Positions 37,300 to 48,837 of a stretch of 64,000 nt of DNA are shown here, in pieces (within the stretch, counting starts at the first letter, position 1; the number at the start of each line of letters is the position of its first letter). The position numbers and the translations under genes were made by a program. The stretch comes from Hypericum androsaemum. Its lineage: Eukaryota; Streptophyta; Magnoliopsida; Malpighiales; Hypericaceae. The stretch is from NCBI GenBank assembly GCA_963995505.1, contig OZ023181.1, positions 23,370,366-23,434,365 of the forward strand, in the 5' to 3' direction. The notes under the pieces were generated by a model that saw nothing but the letters and a program-made list of their open reading frames with translations, was not told where the DNA came from and did no database searches.

Positions 37300-38985
37300 C
37301 TTTTGGTTCGTGGTATTTGTTATCTAATTATAATTAGATTGATTAATTCAGATTATAATCTTTAAAATGTATAAAATTTAATTCAACAAATATTTAATAA
37401 TAATGTAACACTTGTTCTTGTAAAGGAATAGTATGGTGGAGAATTTGATCTACTTGTAAAAAATACTATATATTTTAGGTACAGAGATCCAGTATTTATT
37501 TGCGTTTGAAGGTTTATTTTCAAAGCGTTCACACGAAAAAGTGAATAACGTTATAAGACGTTATATTTCCCTCCTCTCTTTTTGCTATTATTGGTTTTGT
37601 CTTTTTTCCTTTCTCAAATAGGCAGCCTCTTTTCCTTTTCTTTTAAATGGAAAAATAACGGCCTAGTTGAGTTGGTATGGCATCCATCCTCGACGTACTC
37701 CTTGACAATTAAAAAAAACATGAAAAAAACAATAACGTCTTCTTTTCGGGAAGATAAAAAAGCTTGTTTTAACGTACATCAGTTGCGCAACAAAATATTT
37801 AGATCAATTGTAAAAATTCGAATTTTTAAAAAATATTAGTGCTTTAATTTGGTAAAAGAACCTTGAAACTAATGGAGTAATCGTCAACGCATGGATAAAA
37901 ATGTCGATTTCAATTGGTTAACGCGTTTTGGATGTGGGTTAGTTTGTCCGAGTCAAACTTTTCGTTTTCGTGGTCTACGAGTCAACTTTAATACCCTTAT
38001 TCGTTTGTTACTATTTTTCTTTCTGAAAAGTGAAAACAATTTCCTTTTTCTTTTGTCGGGTCGTACGAGATTTTATATCTACGTGAAATTGTGCATTGAG
38101 CATATGATTGGAGTTTCATATAAGGATGATATTTAGTTTGTCCAGATATCTTAGTTTACAGAAAATACATTTTTTTACCTTCCAAAAAATATATATATGG
38201 ATGATATTTTTGACCAAAAATATATCCCTGAAAATGACCCAGCAAAAATTTCTAAAAAATTCGAAAAACCCTAGAACCATTCCGAACCACCGTATTAAAA
38301 TTATGCAAAATAATCATAAGCAAAAATTGATTAATCAAAATATACTAATATTATTTAATTACTGATATTATTCAAATCAAATTAATTGATCATGCACTCG
38401 AATTCTGGTAACTTTTTGGCAAACTAAAGTTGTGGTCAATGTTTCTTGTTGTTCATAGTTTCTTTTGTGGAATCTTGGTGTTCATAGTTGTGGTCTTATT
38501 GGCTGACAAGAAGACCGGCGAAGCGGCGATCTTTTTGTCCAAGAGTTGACATTTGCAATGGAGTAGTAGGCGGCCAAAAAACACATATAATCATTATATT
38601 TCAACTTATTACGCCACATGAGGGTATGAAGCTCCAATAATTCTAATTTTAGTGACGAGGTTTATGGAATTGTTTTATCCAAGGAAAAAAAATCCAATTA
38701 CAGATTGCCGTCAGGTGAAATCTGGAGAAATTCAATGGTTTTATGAAAAAAAGAATTAAAACATGTCAACTCTTCCATGATATATGCCAACTCTATCGTC
38801 AAGAGTGCATGTGATTATTGTCAAAGTGGGAATTAAATAAGGCCAAGAGTATTTGGTGTCAATTTTTTTGGGACAAGTATGGTATAATTTGATATTAATT
38901 TTTTGTACCATTTATAAGTAATCAGAGGGCAAAACGCGTGTCGATCGGGTCTAGAATGAAGAGTCACTCCGGACCGTTTGGACTG
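37300..38985. other. AT-rich intergenic spacer
   Basis: No gene seen. At about 37663-37700 gcctagttgagttggtatgg resembles a SINE A-box head followed by a short A-rich stretch, too weak to call alone. Confidence 0.4.
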
Positions 38986-38990
38986 AAGGT

Positions 38991-39140
38991 ACTGATAATA
39001 GCATGGCATGTCCCGGTTCTGACAATGACATGCCCCGGTTACGACAATGGCATGCCCGGTTACGACAATGGCATGCCCGGTTACTGATAATAGCATGCTG
39101 TTACAACAATGACATGTCCTGTTACCGATAATGGCATGTC
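38991..39140. repeat. Imperfect tandem repeat, about 21-bp unit
   Basis: About seven copies of a unit like acgacaatggcatgcccggtt, with variants gataatagcatg and acaatgacatgtcc. No coding meaning; possibly a minisatellite. Confidence 0.8.
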
Positions 39141-39149
39141 AGTGATCTG

Positions 39150-39880
39150 CTTGGATCCCCTTCCACGCACATTTTTTTTTATTTTTGTCCCTATTTTTTA
39201 ACTTATTTACAAAAATGACCCCCTTATCTCTTTAGTCCAAATGGTCCAGAAAAAAATCCATTCCGGATCCAATCTGGGCCTGGGCAAAACACTTCCATTT
39301 TAAAATAGGTCAGATGAATATTCCTCCCCCTCGCTAGCACGGTAACAACTAATCCAAAGTCAGTAATTTTAACTGAGACGATTGTTTTGTGTTTAACAAT
39401 CTAGAAGCTCAACACCGATCCTAGTTTCAAACACAAACATGGCAACAGTAAGGCCAATGTGTCAATTAAGCATGCTAATTCTTACCAAAATTTACGAGTA
39501 ACACCTATTTTGGTTAAGTCGAAAGCACCTAGTCACCAGACATTGACCCGGGTTCAACCGTTCAAGTCGGGTTGAACCAAAAAGCAACAAAATTCTCTTT
39601 ACCAAGTTTTAACACAACTACATTCGAATTACTAACATCATATTTTATTTAATACCAATGTTGTTGATGATTTATTTCATGCAACTACCCAGGCACAAGA
39701 AACATGACGCTCTGATTAAGAATAATTTTGACAGAAGAGACTACTGTCTCATGATCTGCATTAACTAGTACTCATTCCTCAACATGATCACACTGATAAA
39801 ATGGACAAAGAAGAAAGGAAAACATCAGCATTAGTCCTAATGAAAAATTTGACAAAGCTACAAGGCTTACATGAATAAAA
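39150..39880. other. Intergenic spacer / 3' flank of the bL28m gene
   Basis: Nothing supported beyond a probable 3' UTR for the minus-strand ribosomal gene. Confidence 0.4.
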
Positions 39881-39883
39881 AGC

Positions 39884-40787
39884 TCAGTAGTTGGCGACCA
39901 ACTTGTTTGGAACATCGTCTGCGCTTGCTACAATATAGCTAAGGCGTACTTTTTCTCCCTCGCCCTGCTTCGGTTTGCTTAAGCCCATGATTTGCTTTCG
40001 AGTCTCCCGCTCGGCTAATTTCATGTCCTTGAATCCCTGCTCGAACTTGGCTTCCTGTTCGGGTGTGAAGAAAGCCACATCCATCTTCCCCATGTCCTCG
40101 TACAGTTTCTCGATCTTGGCTTTCCAGAAAAGTCCCATCTCCGTGTCCATCTTTTTGTAAGGAGTCCTCAGCAGGTACTCGTCAATGCCTCCGGCTTTGT
40201 CAATGCAGCGAAGGGCATGGGTTGTTACCTTGATTCGAATGTGACGGTCTAGGATGTAGCTAAAGAGCCTCTTGTCCTGGATATTTGGCTTCCAGTTTCG
40301 TTTAGTCCTACAATCACAATCACAATCACAATCACAATCAAATTTGTAGCACTTGGGCCAATTAACTCCTCCTCTTGTGTCAAAAACTATAACACAACAC
40401 AAAGCTACCACATAATTCGGTCGAATTAATCCCAACGAATCAGGATTTTATTTCATTTCATTTGCAAAACCAAATGATTTAGGAATTCAGTTACAGATGA
40501 AATGAAATCCTAATTTCTTTTACAACCAAACATAGGCTTAAACAACAAAAAGAGAGAGATAAGAGAGGGACCCACTTGTTGCCGCCGTCTTCGCTGATGT
40601 TGTTACCGAACTGGATGTGGCGGCCGGCGAAGAGCCCCCTCTTGGCCCGGTTCATGACGATCTTGGTATCGGGCACCGACCTCGCCAGCGACTCCTTGAA
40701 CCCTCTCGCCAGCTTGGCCTCCCCAGCGCCGCCGCCGCCCAGCTTCCTCACTACCTTCTTCATCATCTCCCTCCCCCTAAACGCCAT
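39884..40787 (-). CDS. Mitochondrial large-subunit ribosomal protein bL28m
   Basis: Structural protein of the mitochondrial large ribosomal subunit. Exons 40787-40576 and 40307-39884: 636 nt, 211 residues, with an in-frame join through AA|G (donor gtgggt, acceptor ttgtag). The bL28 signature is NRAKRGLFAGRHIQFGNN followed across the intron by TKRNWKPNIQDKRLFSYILD and RIKVTTHALRCIDKAGGIDEYL. The Arg/Lys-rich N-terminus fits mitochondrial import, and the C-terminal extension is longer than in bacterial L28, as in plant mitochondrial forms. The acceptor sits at the edge of a hexanucleotide repeat (40310-40339). Plastid L28 is a less likely alternative. Confidence 0.9.
40310..40339. repeat. Hexanucleotide microsatellite (acaatc)n at a splice acceptor
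   Basis: Five copies of acaatc on the plus strand, i.e. (tgattg)n on the coding strand, running straight into the ttgtag acceptor of the bL28m intron. Confidence 0.85.
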
Positions 40788-40952
40788 CGTTTTTCTGGTG
40801 AATGGCTCTTTTGGAGCTTCAAAGGGTTTTACTTTTAGGCCACTGAGAATCTGGTGGTTTGGGAGGAGGTGTGTATGGGCCTGACTTCATATGGTTTTGG
40901 GCCTGCAAATTGTGTTATAAGTATGGGATGGGGCTAAATGATATTATAATAT

Positions 40953-42030
40953 AGAGCAAATTTCCCTCAGATCCCTGGTGTTTGCTTAAATCGCTATTCT
41001 GCTGTTTCAAAATCGAAACTTTGGTCCCCCTAGTTTACTTTTATTGAACTCTAAGGTCCTTGCTGATGTCATCATTCGAATTTTATTTTTTAATCAAGAA
41101 AATGACTATAGTACCCCTACATTTAAATATAAAACAAAAAAAAAATCCTCTCCTTCACCACCTTCTCCGGTGAGCTCTTGGTATTCCGGTCATCTTCTCC
41201 GGTGACAAAAAATACATCCGACCATCTTTTCCGACAAGTAACGTCACCATCTTCTTCACTAATCCAAAATCCACAACTCAGTAACCATATTTCCTAAGCA
41301 CCAACACAAAATCTATAAAGTTAATCTTTGAAAAAAAAACCCACAAGACAGTGGCCAAGACCGGAAGGAACATGGTGGCAAATCTGGACAGTTGCAAAGA
41401 CCATAGCTGCACATCTTGAAAAGAAATTAACAATGGGTTTCCTTGCATTGCCCCCCCTGGATGTGCAAAATTTTTCTCATCTTGGTTTTAATCCCCAATA
41501 GCGTCTTCTAACCTCTGAAAAAATTGTTTGGGTGATTGGTTCGATCTGAGTTTGTGTGGATTGGAGAGGGAAATTGGGAGATGAGATGCGTCAGGCGTTG
41601 GAGGAGGGTTGATGTAGACCGTGGAGACGAAACGTCGAGCGACCTAAGCAAGTGACCTAGGAGGTTGGTGACAAGCGAAGGGAGACATAGGAGGGTTCGA
41701 GCGTTGGGGAATATGGTCGAAGAAGAAGGCCGGAGAAGAAGACGTCTCACGGTCGTACGATTTTCGGTGACCAGAAAAAATTAGATGGCCGGAGAAGAAA
41801 TCCAAAGGTAGATGATGTGATTTTCTAGATGTCTTAAGGGTATAAATGTCATTTTAATGATTAAAAAATAATAAATTACCTAATGACGTCAGGGTGGACT
41901 CGAGAGGGACCTGAGAGTACAATAAAAACAAACTAGGGGATTAAAGTTTTGATTTTGAAACAACGGGGACAAAAATAGTGATTTAAGCAAATCTCAAGCA
42001 AATCCCAGGGACCTGAGGACAATTTACTCT
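40953..42030. mobile_element. Long-TIR Mutator-like non-autonomous element, 1.08 kb
   Basis: Left arm agagcaaatttccctcagat... and right arm ...gacaatttactct are inverse over more than 100 bp, including gtttcaaaatcgaaacttt and its inverse. A 7-bp repeat, ataatat, flanks it (40946-40952, 42031-42037); the expected 9-bp duplication may have decayed. The interior contains clustered ccggagaag/cttctccgg motifs in inverted orientation and a short minus-strand open frame (41508-41750) that I cannot name; gene capture is possible but unproven. Confidence 0.7.
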
Positions 42031-42039
42031 ATAATATAT

Positions 42040-42790
42040 TTTTGAAAATAAAATTTAACACGAATTACAGCTTTATTTTTTAAAAATCGATGTGTCGTCG
42101 TCTTTGCTGTTGAGATTTTTTTGCCATTGAAATGATTTTGTGTTACTGGAATGATGTATCGTTGGGATTTTTGTGTTACTCGAATGATGTGTCGCACCAG
42201 AACAAGTATAATGGGATAAATTGACTCTTTTTCAAATTATCTAAATATACATTTAAGCAAAATAAAATCGAAGTATTGGACTCTACACAATCATGGTCTA
42301 TAGTCAGAAGACAAAACATTAGCAACACTATTCCCTCGCTCCATGTGTTCCGCATCTTCATCACCCAATCACGATTTAAAAAGTGAAATTGCTCGGGGAA
42401 TCAGATTAGTGAGAGAATGATCTCGCATAGTTAGTCGACCAACACAAAATAGACAAAATAGAGTTAGTGAGAATTAATAATTATTTTGATCAACAGATAA
42501 AACAATTTGTACATCTCAAAATTCGTTCCTTAGAAGGTTAAATTATTACATTTTGACTAATCTAAAATTTATCACTGATTACCATAAAATTATTGGATCC
42601 AAATTTTACGTAACACACATCCATTGGCCAAACGGGAGGGAGGGAACCGGAGATAAACTCGTCAATCCACGTGGGAGCCAACAACTCGCCAGCCAGATAC
42701 TTTAAGGTAACGTGTCATATAATCTATCCCTTGGATTTGGTTGGACTTGGACCCGTAGTATTTTTTTTTTCCTGCGAAAGAACTTTTGCT
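42040..42790. other. Spacer and 5' flank of the methyltransferase gene
   Basis: No other gene seen. A ccacgtgg G-box-like site lies at 42667-42674, about 130 bp upstream of the start codon at 42800. Confidence 0.4.
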
Positions 42791-42799
42791 TCTTACACA

Positions 42800-44976
42800 A
42801 TGCCGTTGTCTACGCACACACAAACCACCGGCCTCTACTTGCCGTCGGCGGCCAAGGCCACCGTCAATGGCCGCCGGTATCGGAGGACGGCGCCGCCCGT
42901 GGTGAGGATGGCGGCCACCGCGAGCTACGAGGAAGGGAAGCTGGAGAGGCCTAAATGGGCAGGGGAGACGCCTCTATCCCGGTTGGTGGGCGCCATCATT
43001 TCGTTTAAGCCTGTTTACTCTCTCCTCAAACTTGGCGCCAGGCGCGTGCTTATCAGGTTCCTCTCTTTAACACGTCGGGAATTGACAAACTCATTGCCTT
43101 AAGGTTTTTCGTTGCGCGTTTCTAGTCCAATGTCACATTGGTTATAGTTGTGTTTCTTCACTCATTTATGAGTGGAATAACTCCACCAACCCATCGGATT
43201 TGAAAATCCTAAACATGATATCAGAGCGGGTTGATCCTGCGGCTTTGTTGTTATTGCATGACCAGCTCATTGGTGCGTGATGAATTTCTGCTTTGACATC
43301 AACTAGTGTTAATGATTCTGCTTGGAAACAGCACAGCTGAGAAGAAAGACATCCCCTGGAGGGAAATGACAAAGGAGATTTTGGAATCTGAAGTCTACAA
43401 GGAGTTCGAGAGTGTCCGAAATCCTTCAGTTGTTTATCCGGACTGTAATTCTCTTTGATCCCCATGCTTTGCTTCTATTTAGTGCTTCTCTCTGTACTGA
43501 TCATGAACCTAGTTCGAGAAGTATTCATGAACGTTGTCTTTTAACTTTTGTTTTCAGACTACATTAACCCTTTCCATGCGTATGACGAGGGGAACCTTTC
43601 GTGGCTGGTAAGCCGTATAATCGTATTGGCCCTTCTTTTAGTCCATGTTATTACATTACATGTGCATATTAGCTGCAGTCTTGCGATGTAGAGCGTGTGA
43701 GGCTTGATGCAAAGGGTAAGTTTCTCCTTTTCGGTAATATTAGTCATGGGTTCCGGCATGAAAAGTGAATGCTCGCATCCCCGGTCCACTCTTGTTCTGG
43801 TCGGAGGGCGCCTGTACACCGTGGACGCCCTTTGGAGGCATGCCCTTGTTGGTTTCTTGCTGGATGTTGACATATGTTAATGGTAGGCCGCGGCTGAAGC
43901 AGAAGCAGCTACCATGTCCATGGTTAGACGAGCTATACCTGATGCCTCTACGTTGGAGGAAGCTAATCAACAAGTGCGCGGAAATTGGCTTGATGCCATA
44001 GAGCAGCATCATATGCAGTATCCAGGGAATTTGCCAATCAGAGATGTTTTGGATATTGGATGCTCGGTCGGTGTTAGCACGAGATTTCTTGCTGACAAGT
44101 TTCCTTCAGCAAAAGTAACAGTAAGTTCATATCACGAAGATCATTCTCATTTGTGTTCTGATTAATGTATGTACATGGGATTGGACCTCACATTACTTTG
44201 TGGAGATGTCTGCAGGGGTTAGACCTTTCACCGTACTTTCTGTCCGTCGCTAAATACAAAGAGAAGAATGGGGCCCCTCGGAACTACCCAATTAGATGGG
44301 TACATGCAAACGGGGAGAATAGCGGTTTGCCATCCGAATCGTTTGATGTTGTTTCAATGGCGACTCTGGTATGCATCGGTTAGACTTTGCCTTCAACTTG
44401 GAAGGAGAGCTGTAGCTACTGACCATCTAACTTGCTTGAAATCATGTGACAGCTCCATGAATGTCCAGAGAGAGCGATAAATGGATTGGTGAAGGAGGCA
44501 TTCAGGCTACTCCGACCGGGAGGAACAATCGCTATAATGGATCAATCGGTGAACGAGCTTTCCACCTTGATTGTTTTTATCTTGTGTGTTGTCATTTGCA
44601 GCACTACTGATGCTCTTATTTTTTTTCTCCTTTACAGCCAAAGTCAAAGATCCTTCAGGTAAGCATGTTCTGAAGCTGTTCTTGAATTAGGAAGCATGTT
44701 CTATAGGGATAGGGTCAAGGAACTGCAAACAAAATCTAAGGTTTCGTTGTCCATCCCGAACACCGGTTACTAGAACATCTGAGATTAACTTGCAAGTTCT
44801 TCTTTCAGGAGCTGTCTCCTGTCCTGTTTACACTGCTGAAGAGCACTGAGCCTTTCCTAGACGAGTATTATCTAACTGATCTGGAGGGAGCATTGAAGGA
44901 AGCCGGATTCGTCAACGTAAAAACTAGCCTGACAGATCCGAGGCATATGACAACAACAGCAACAGTCCCTCATTAA
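42800..44976 (+). CDS. SAM-dependent methyltransferase, probably plastid-targeted
   Basis: Class-I (Rossmann) methyltransferase of unknown substrate. Eight exons: 42800-43056, 43332-43444, 43558-43607, 43887-44120, 44216-44368, 44453-44548, 44638-44658, 44809-44976; 1092 nt, 363 residues, all GT-AG and in frame. Motif I is VLDIGCSVGVST at about residues 194-205, the acidic loop follows in GLDLSPYFL, then FDVVSMATLLHECP and LLRPGGTIAIMD (motifs II-III). The Ser/Thr/Arg-rich first about 40 residues look like a chloroplast transit peptide. Exon 7 is a 21-nt microexon encoding PKSKILQ. An upstream in-frame ATG at 42671 exists, but its added segment is not transit-like, so 42800 is preferred. Similar plant proteins are annotated only generically. 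Confidence 0.9.
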
Positions 44977-45380
44977 CCAGCTCCGGTGGCCGGTGGCGAT
45001 CATTCTAGACGCCAAACAGTCATCTTTCGATCTATGTAAATTTGACACAATTTTCCCGCTCGGATGGACCATTGTTGCTCGCTTTCTCGAACAGACTCAT
45101 ACCGAGAGATTCTGTCCAATTAGCTTTCCATTAAAATTGCCAAGCAGATATACATTGAGGTGTAGAATCCAGACATTGCTCTTCACAATTTTGTTCCTCA
45201 ACCAGCTAAAGAGAGAAGCTCCGGGCAACAACACGCAGTTCCGCTGACAAAATTAATGAAACTACTAGCTCGTAGTGATAGAAAGCCATATCTGACTATA
45301 CAAAAGGAAGGAGTGTGAGTTTAGTGGCATGCCTAAAGATTAAATGCAAGTACAAAAAGGATTCCAAAAATAAACGGAAA

Positions 45381-46082
45381 TCAAAGCTTCAAGGTGAGAT
45401 CAGGTGGAGGTTGATCAGCCTGTTGTGGTGCTGTCATTACTGCATAGTTCATGACAGGAGTCTGTGCCAAGTTAGCAACAACCGGCCCATCGACCTGCCT
45501 AAAGCTTCCAGGCCAGTACAAGCCTGCATTATCTTCCTCGACAAACATCGGTACAGTGTAATAGGTTTGATCGAATCTAGCTCCGACCCTGTTCGCAGAA
45601 GGCCTTTGAGATGGCACGAACATATGGTGCATAGCGGCATGAGCTTTGATACCAAGTGAGCGGAATGCAGAACCATGGAGCGGCAGAGAAGCTAGGCTTG
45701 TACATCGGTCGGAGATTATTCCCATGCGCATTGCGCGCTTTGCCATAGTCCGCTCCCTCTTATGAGCATTTTGGTGGCCTCCAAGGGCCTGTGAGCTATA
45801 GAACTTGCGCCGGCAATAATTGCAGGAGAAAATCCTGGGGATGGTTCCAGTCAGACCAGGAGCAGCTACATCACTCACTGTCTCGTCTGTGCCTTTCAAC
45901 TCAGCATCAGTAATGTTGAATTGAAGTGACAAGTCGAGGGAAACTGATCGTGGATCCTGCTGTAGCTGATTCACATCTGTGGCCTGAGAAGAAGAACGAG
46001 CATTGTCTTTAGAGGGCTCGGAGGAATGGCTGCTGGATATCGAGTCATTCGCAGATTCCACTTTCGGACTTGGCGAAACCAT
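45381..46082 (-). CDS. Single C2H2 (QALGGH) zinc-finger protein with EAR motifs
   Basis: Plant C1-type zinc-finger repressor, like ZFP1/ZFP3/ZFP4/ZFP7. From ATG 46082 it is 233 residues. One finger, FSCNYCRRKFYSSQALGGH then NAHKRE, is at about residues 85-110 (C87, C90, H103, H107). There is an EAR-like SLDLSL at 48-53 and a C-terminal DLTLKL EAR motif, both expected to recruit TOPLESS co-repressors. A further in-frame ATG lies at 46109, but MVSPSP looks like the family start. The leader probably has an intron: a donor (gag|gtaaac) near 47398 and an acceptor (gtgcag) near 46150 on the minus strand, about 1.25 kb. The gene is tail to tail with the methyltransferase. Confidence 0.88.
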   Translation of the reverse strand: MVSPSPKVESANDSISSSHSSEPSKDNARSSSQATDVNQLQQDPRSVSLDLSLQFNITDAELKGTDETVSDVAAPGLTGTIPRIFSCNYCRRKFYSSQALGGHQNAHKRERTMAKRAMRMGIISDRCTSLASLPLHGSAFRSLGIKAHAAMHHMFVPSQRPSANRVGARFDQTYYTVPMFVEEDNAGLYWPGSFRQVDGPVVANLAQTPVMNYAVMTAPQQADQPPPDLTLKL

Positions 46083-46149
46083 GATAAGCTTGAAGCAGTA
46101 GAAACACAATCAGACTTTGGCTTACAGAAACTTCTTGGTGATTCACCTG

Positions 46150-47397
46150 CACGCGTGAATGCACGGGATCGGTCTCGGTGGCAACTGAAAGAAAGCTAAG
46201 AACTCAAAGAATACAATGGAGAAAAAGATGAAAACAACTGACAAAAAGTTGACAGAATGGCAAGCTACCTCTATGCTAATAAACAGCAGCACAGGCTGAG
46301 ATAGCATATGCATCTATAGACACAATCAAGATGACAAGATTGTATCCGCGGTACACCATACGAGCAACGAATAACCATGAACCGACTTGACGATTCAACG
46401 ACCGCAGAACTTAAACTCGGACATATGGCTATCAGAAGTTTAGCATCTGGTCTTTTAAGACAAGCCCAGGAAACAGCTAGATGTCAATGAACAGCACTAT
46501 TCGAACCGAAATACAGTATGGAACACAAGATCTCCTTCAGATCCTGAATCTAAAACACAACTCGGATGCTGAATCCGGAATACGAAGGATAACATCATCC
46601 TAGAGAGAGCAGCTCATAGAAACAGTGTGATGCAGAAAACTAGTGGCTTCAGAGCAACAAAAACAATGAACATGGATCAAGGAAAACCCAATTATTGTTA
46701 ATCATAGCACATATAATTCCAAAAAAAAAACAGCTCAGCAAGTGTGGCACAGCAATTATTGAAAAATGGCATTTGTTAAATTACTATATCTAAAAGTTTT
46801 CCTGTTTGTAATTTATAGGAAAATAATGAAGGCAGTAACATTATTATTTTAGCTATACCAGCATCTCATGTAATTCTAATCTATAGTACCAAAACAAGAG
46901 CACTAAAAAGTTAAATGGGACTTGTTCCAAACGATAAAGAACGACCGAATTCACTTAAACAAAGACTTTGTTTTAGCATTATAAACAAAACAGATACTAT
47001 CGATAGAGTCACTCCCTTCTTCCGAATCCGCAGTCATTTGCCCGTCCGTAAATATAACAACGAATACTATAAAATATCTCATAGACCTAACATAAGCTTC
47101 AATTAAGTTGAATTTTCAGCTCCATACTATTATATTCACAACAACACAAGCAGCAAACAGTATCTAAATAAACAAGAGAAGACCCTCGAAACAAACTCTC
47201 TTTTTTTTTTCTCAACTAAATAACCCAAGTTTGGAAATTTACAAGTTCCAAGAAGTCGGTCTAGAACCAGATCCACAACGATTAATCAAACCAGTAAGCC
47301 TACGAGTTTCTGCCATCTGGGTGAGCGAAAAACAACGGTAAAAAAGCATAAAGATCGAATCTTTAGGGAACGAAGTAATAGTTGGAACAGTAGTTTA
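46150..47397 (-). other. Probable 5' UTR intron of the zinc-finger gene
   Basis: Inferred from a good donor near 47398 and an acceptor near 46150 in a stretch with no coding exon of its own. Leader introns are common in this family. Confidence 0.4.
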
Positions 47398-47439
47398 CCT
47401 CGTATCAAAAGAAGGAAGCAAACAGAAGAACACAAATTT

Positions 47440-47995
47440 CAGGAACATGAGGAGAGAGAGAGAGGGAGGGAGCGAGCAAATGGGTCGGTTTTCTATGGAA
47501 AGAAAGTTAAAAAGACAGCAACTTTAAGCAATTTTGTTTTGGGATGTGGTATATAGTGGGAATTCCTTAGCTTTCTAGTTTTTTACCACTTACAGGGGGG
47601 GGGGGGGGCCCAAGGGAAAGAAAAGCAGATAGAAGAGAATAAATAAATGAGAGAGAGAGATAAGGTCACCAAGAGAGAGAGAGACAGAGAGATGGGAAGT
47701 ACAGTGAAGTGATGGTACGAAAGTTGGGAGAAAGTCGGAAAATAAAAGCAGATAATGGAGTAGCATAGTGGAGACAGAAAGCTAGAGAGAGAGAGTGTGT
47801 GTGTCGACTCCAGAGTGGGAAAATTGCTTGCTGGACCTGGTGCTTGGGCTTTTCTAGTGTCCTAACGGCTAGAGAGAGAGAGCCCCCAAAGGGGACAGGA
47901 AAGGGCAAAGGACACACACTAACTGCCAGCACTTCAACAGTTCAACATTATACAGAGAGAGAATAGGATGGAGAGGGAGGGAGAGTTTTGGTTGC
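47440..47995. repeat. GA/CT microsatellites and a G14 run
   Basis: Gagaga runs at about 47451-47472, 47650-47692, 47782-47795, 47869-47881 and 47952-47985, with 14 consecutive G at 47595-47608. They lie in the probable promoter/leader of the zinc-finger gene. GA-rich promoters are common in plants; the G run is a likely sequencing hot spot. Confidence 0.75.
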
Positions 47996-48291
47996 CCACT
48001 TTAACTAGGGCCCACAAGCGGTAAATTAATTGTAATTTTTTGGATTTTTTACTATTCCATATTTTGCTATCTTGGATATATTTTTCCTATTTGGAATTTT
48101 ATTTAGTTTTATACATTTTATATTATTTAGAGTTTTATATTTTCTTTATATAGGCTGGCTACTTATTATTTAGTAGTTCAGAATATAGAGTTGATTATTG
48201 TAGAACGTCGAAGGTTTTATTAAAAAGGTGTTTTTTTTTTGGCCGAGTCGTGTTTTCAATCTTTGTTTTTTGATTGGAGCAGTGACACGTT

Positions 48292-48806
48292 TGTTGGAGA
48301 ATTGGTTTATTAACCAAGGAAGAGATGGCCCAATACAAGTGAGTGTATTGGGCTTTGGCCCAAATATTTAATTAGAGGAAGAATCCTAATTAAATATAAT
48401 AACTAAGTAATTAGTGGGCAACTTTGAGCTAATTTAATTGAAGGTCACACCAATTGATTTTGGGTGTTTGTGAGGTCAATACGAAGCTCGTTGATAGAGC
48501 TTCGTAACGATATATAACACTTGCGAAAATCCAATTCTCAGGGTGAATAAAAATTGGCTTTAAAGTGGTATGGTTGTTATTAAAATAAGCACAATCCCAC
48601 ATTGGTTAGCGCACCATGCTGAGACAAGTTTATAAGGGACTAGAAGTCTAGCATGGGTAAACTGGTGGAGAAGGGAGAGGCTTCTCGCGCCGTCTGTCCG
48701 TCCGTCCGGCTCGGCACGCACGCACGCGCGCGCGCCCCGCCCCGTCCCGTCCCGGGCCGGGCTCGGGCTCGGGTGCGGGTGCGGGTGCGGTTGCGGTTGC
48801 GGGATT
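48292..48806 (+). repeat. Partial 5' LTR of the Copia element
   Basis: About 515 bp matching the first part of the 3' LTR (50664 onward) nearly identically, broken off after the cgggtgcggg repeat. Its (cgggct)n tract has about two units. Confidence 0.88.
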
Positions 48807-48837
48807 GAAATAAATAATAAGTAAAATTATAACGATA

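Noticed and set aside
42671..42799. Upstream in-frame start for the methyltransferase
   Set aside because: The added segment is hydrophobic and Cys-containing, unlike a transit peptide; the start at 42800 gives a typical plastid leader.
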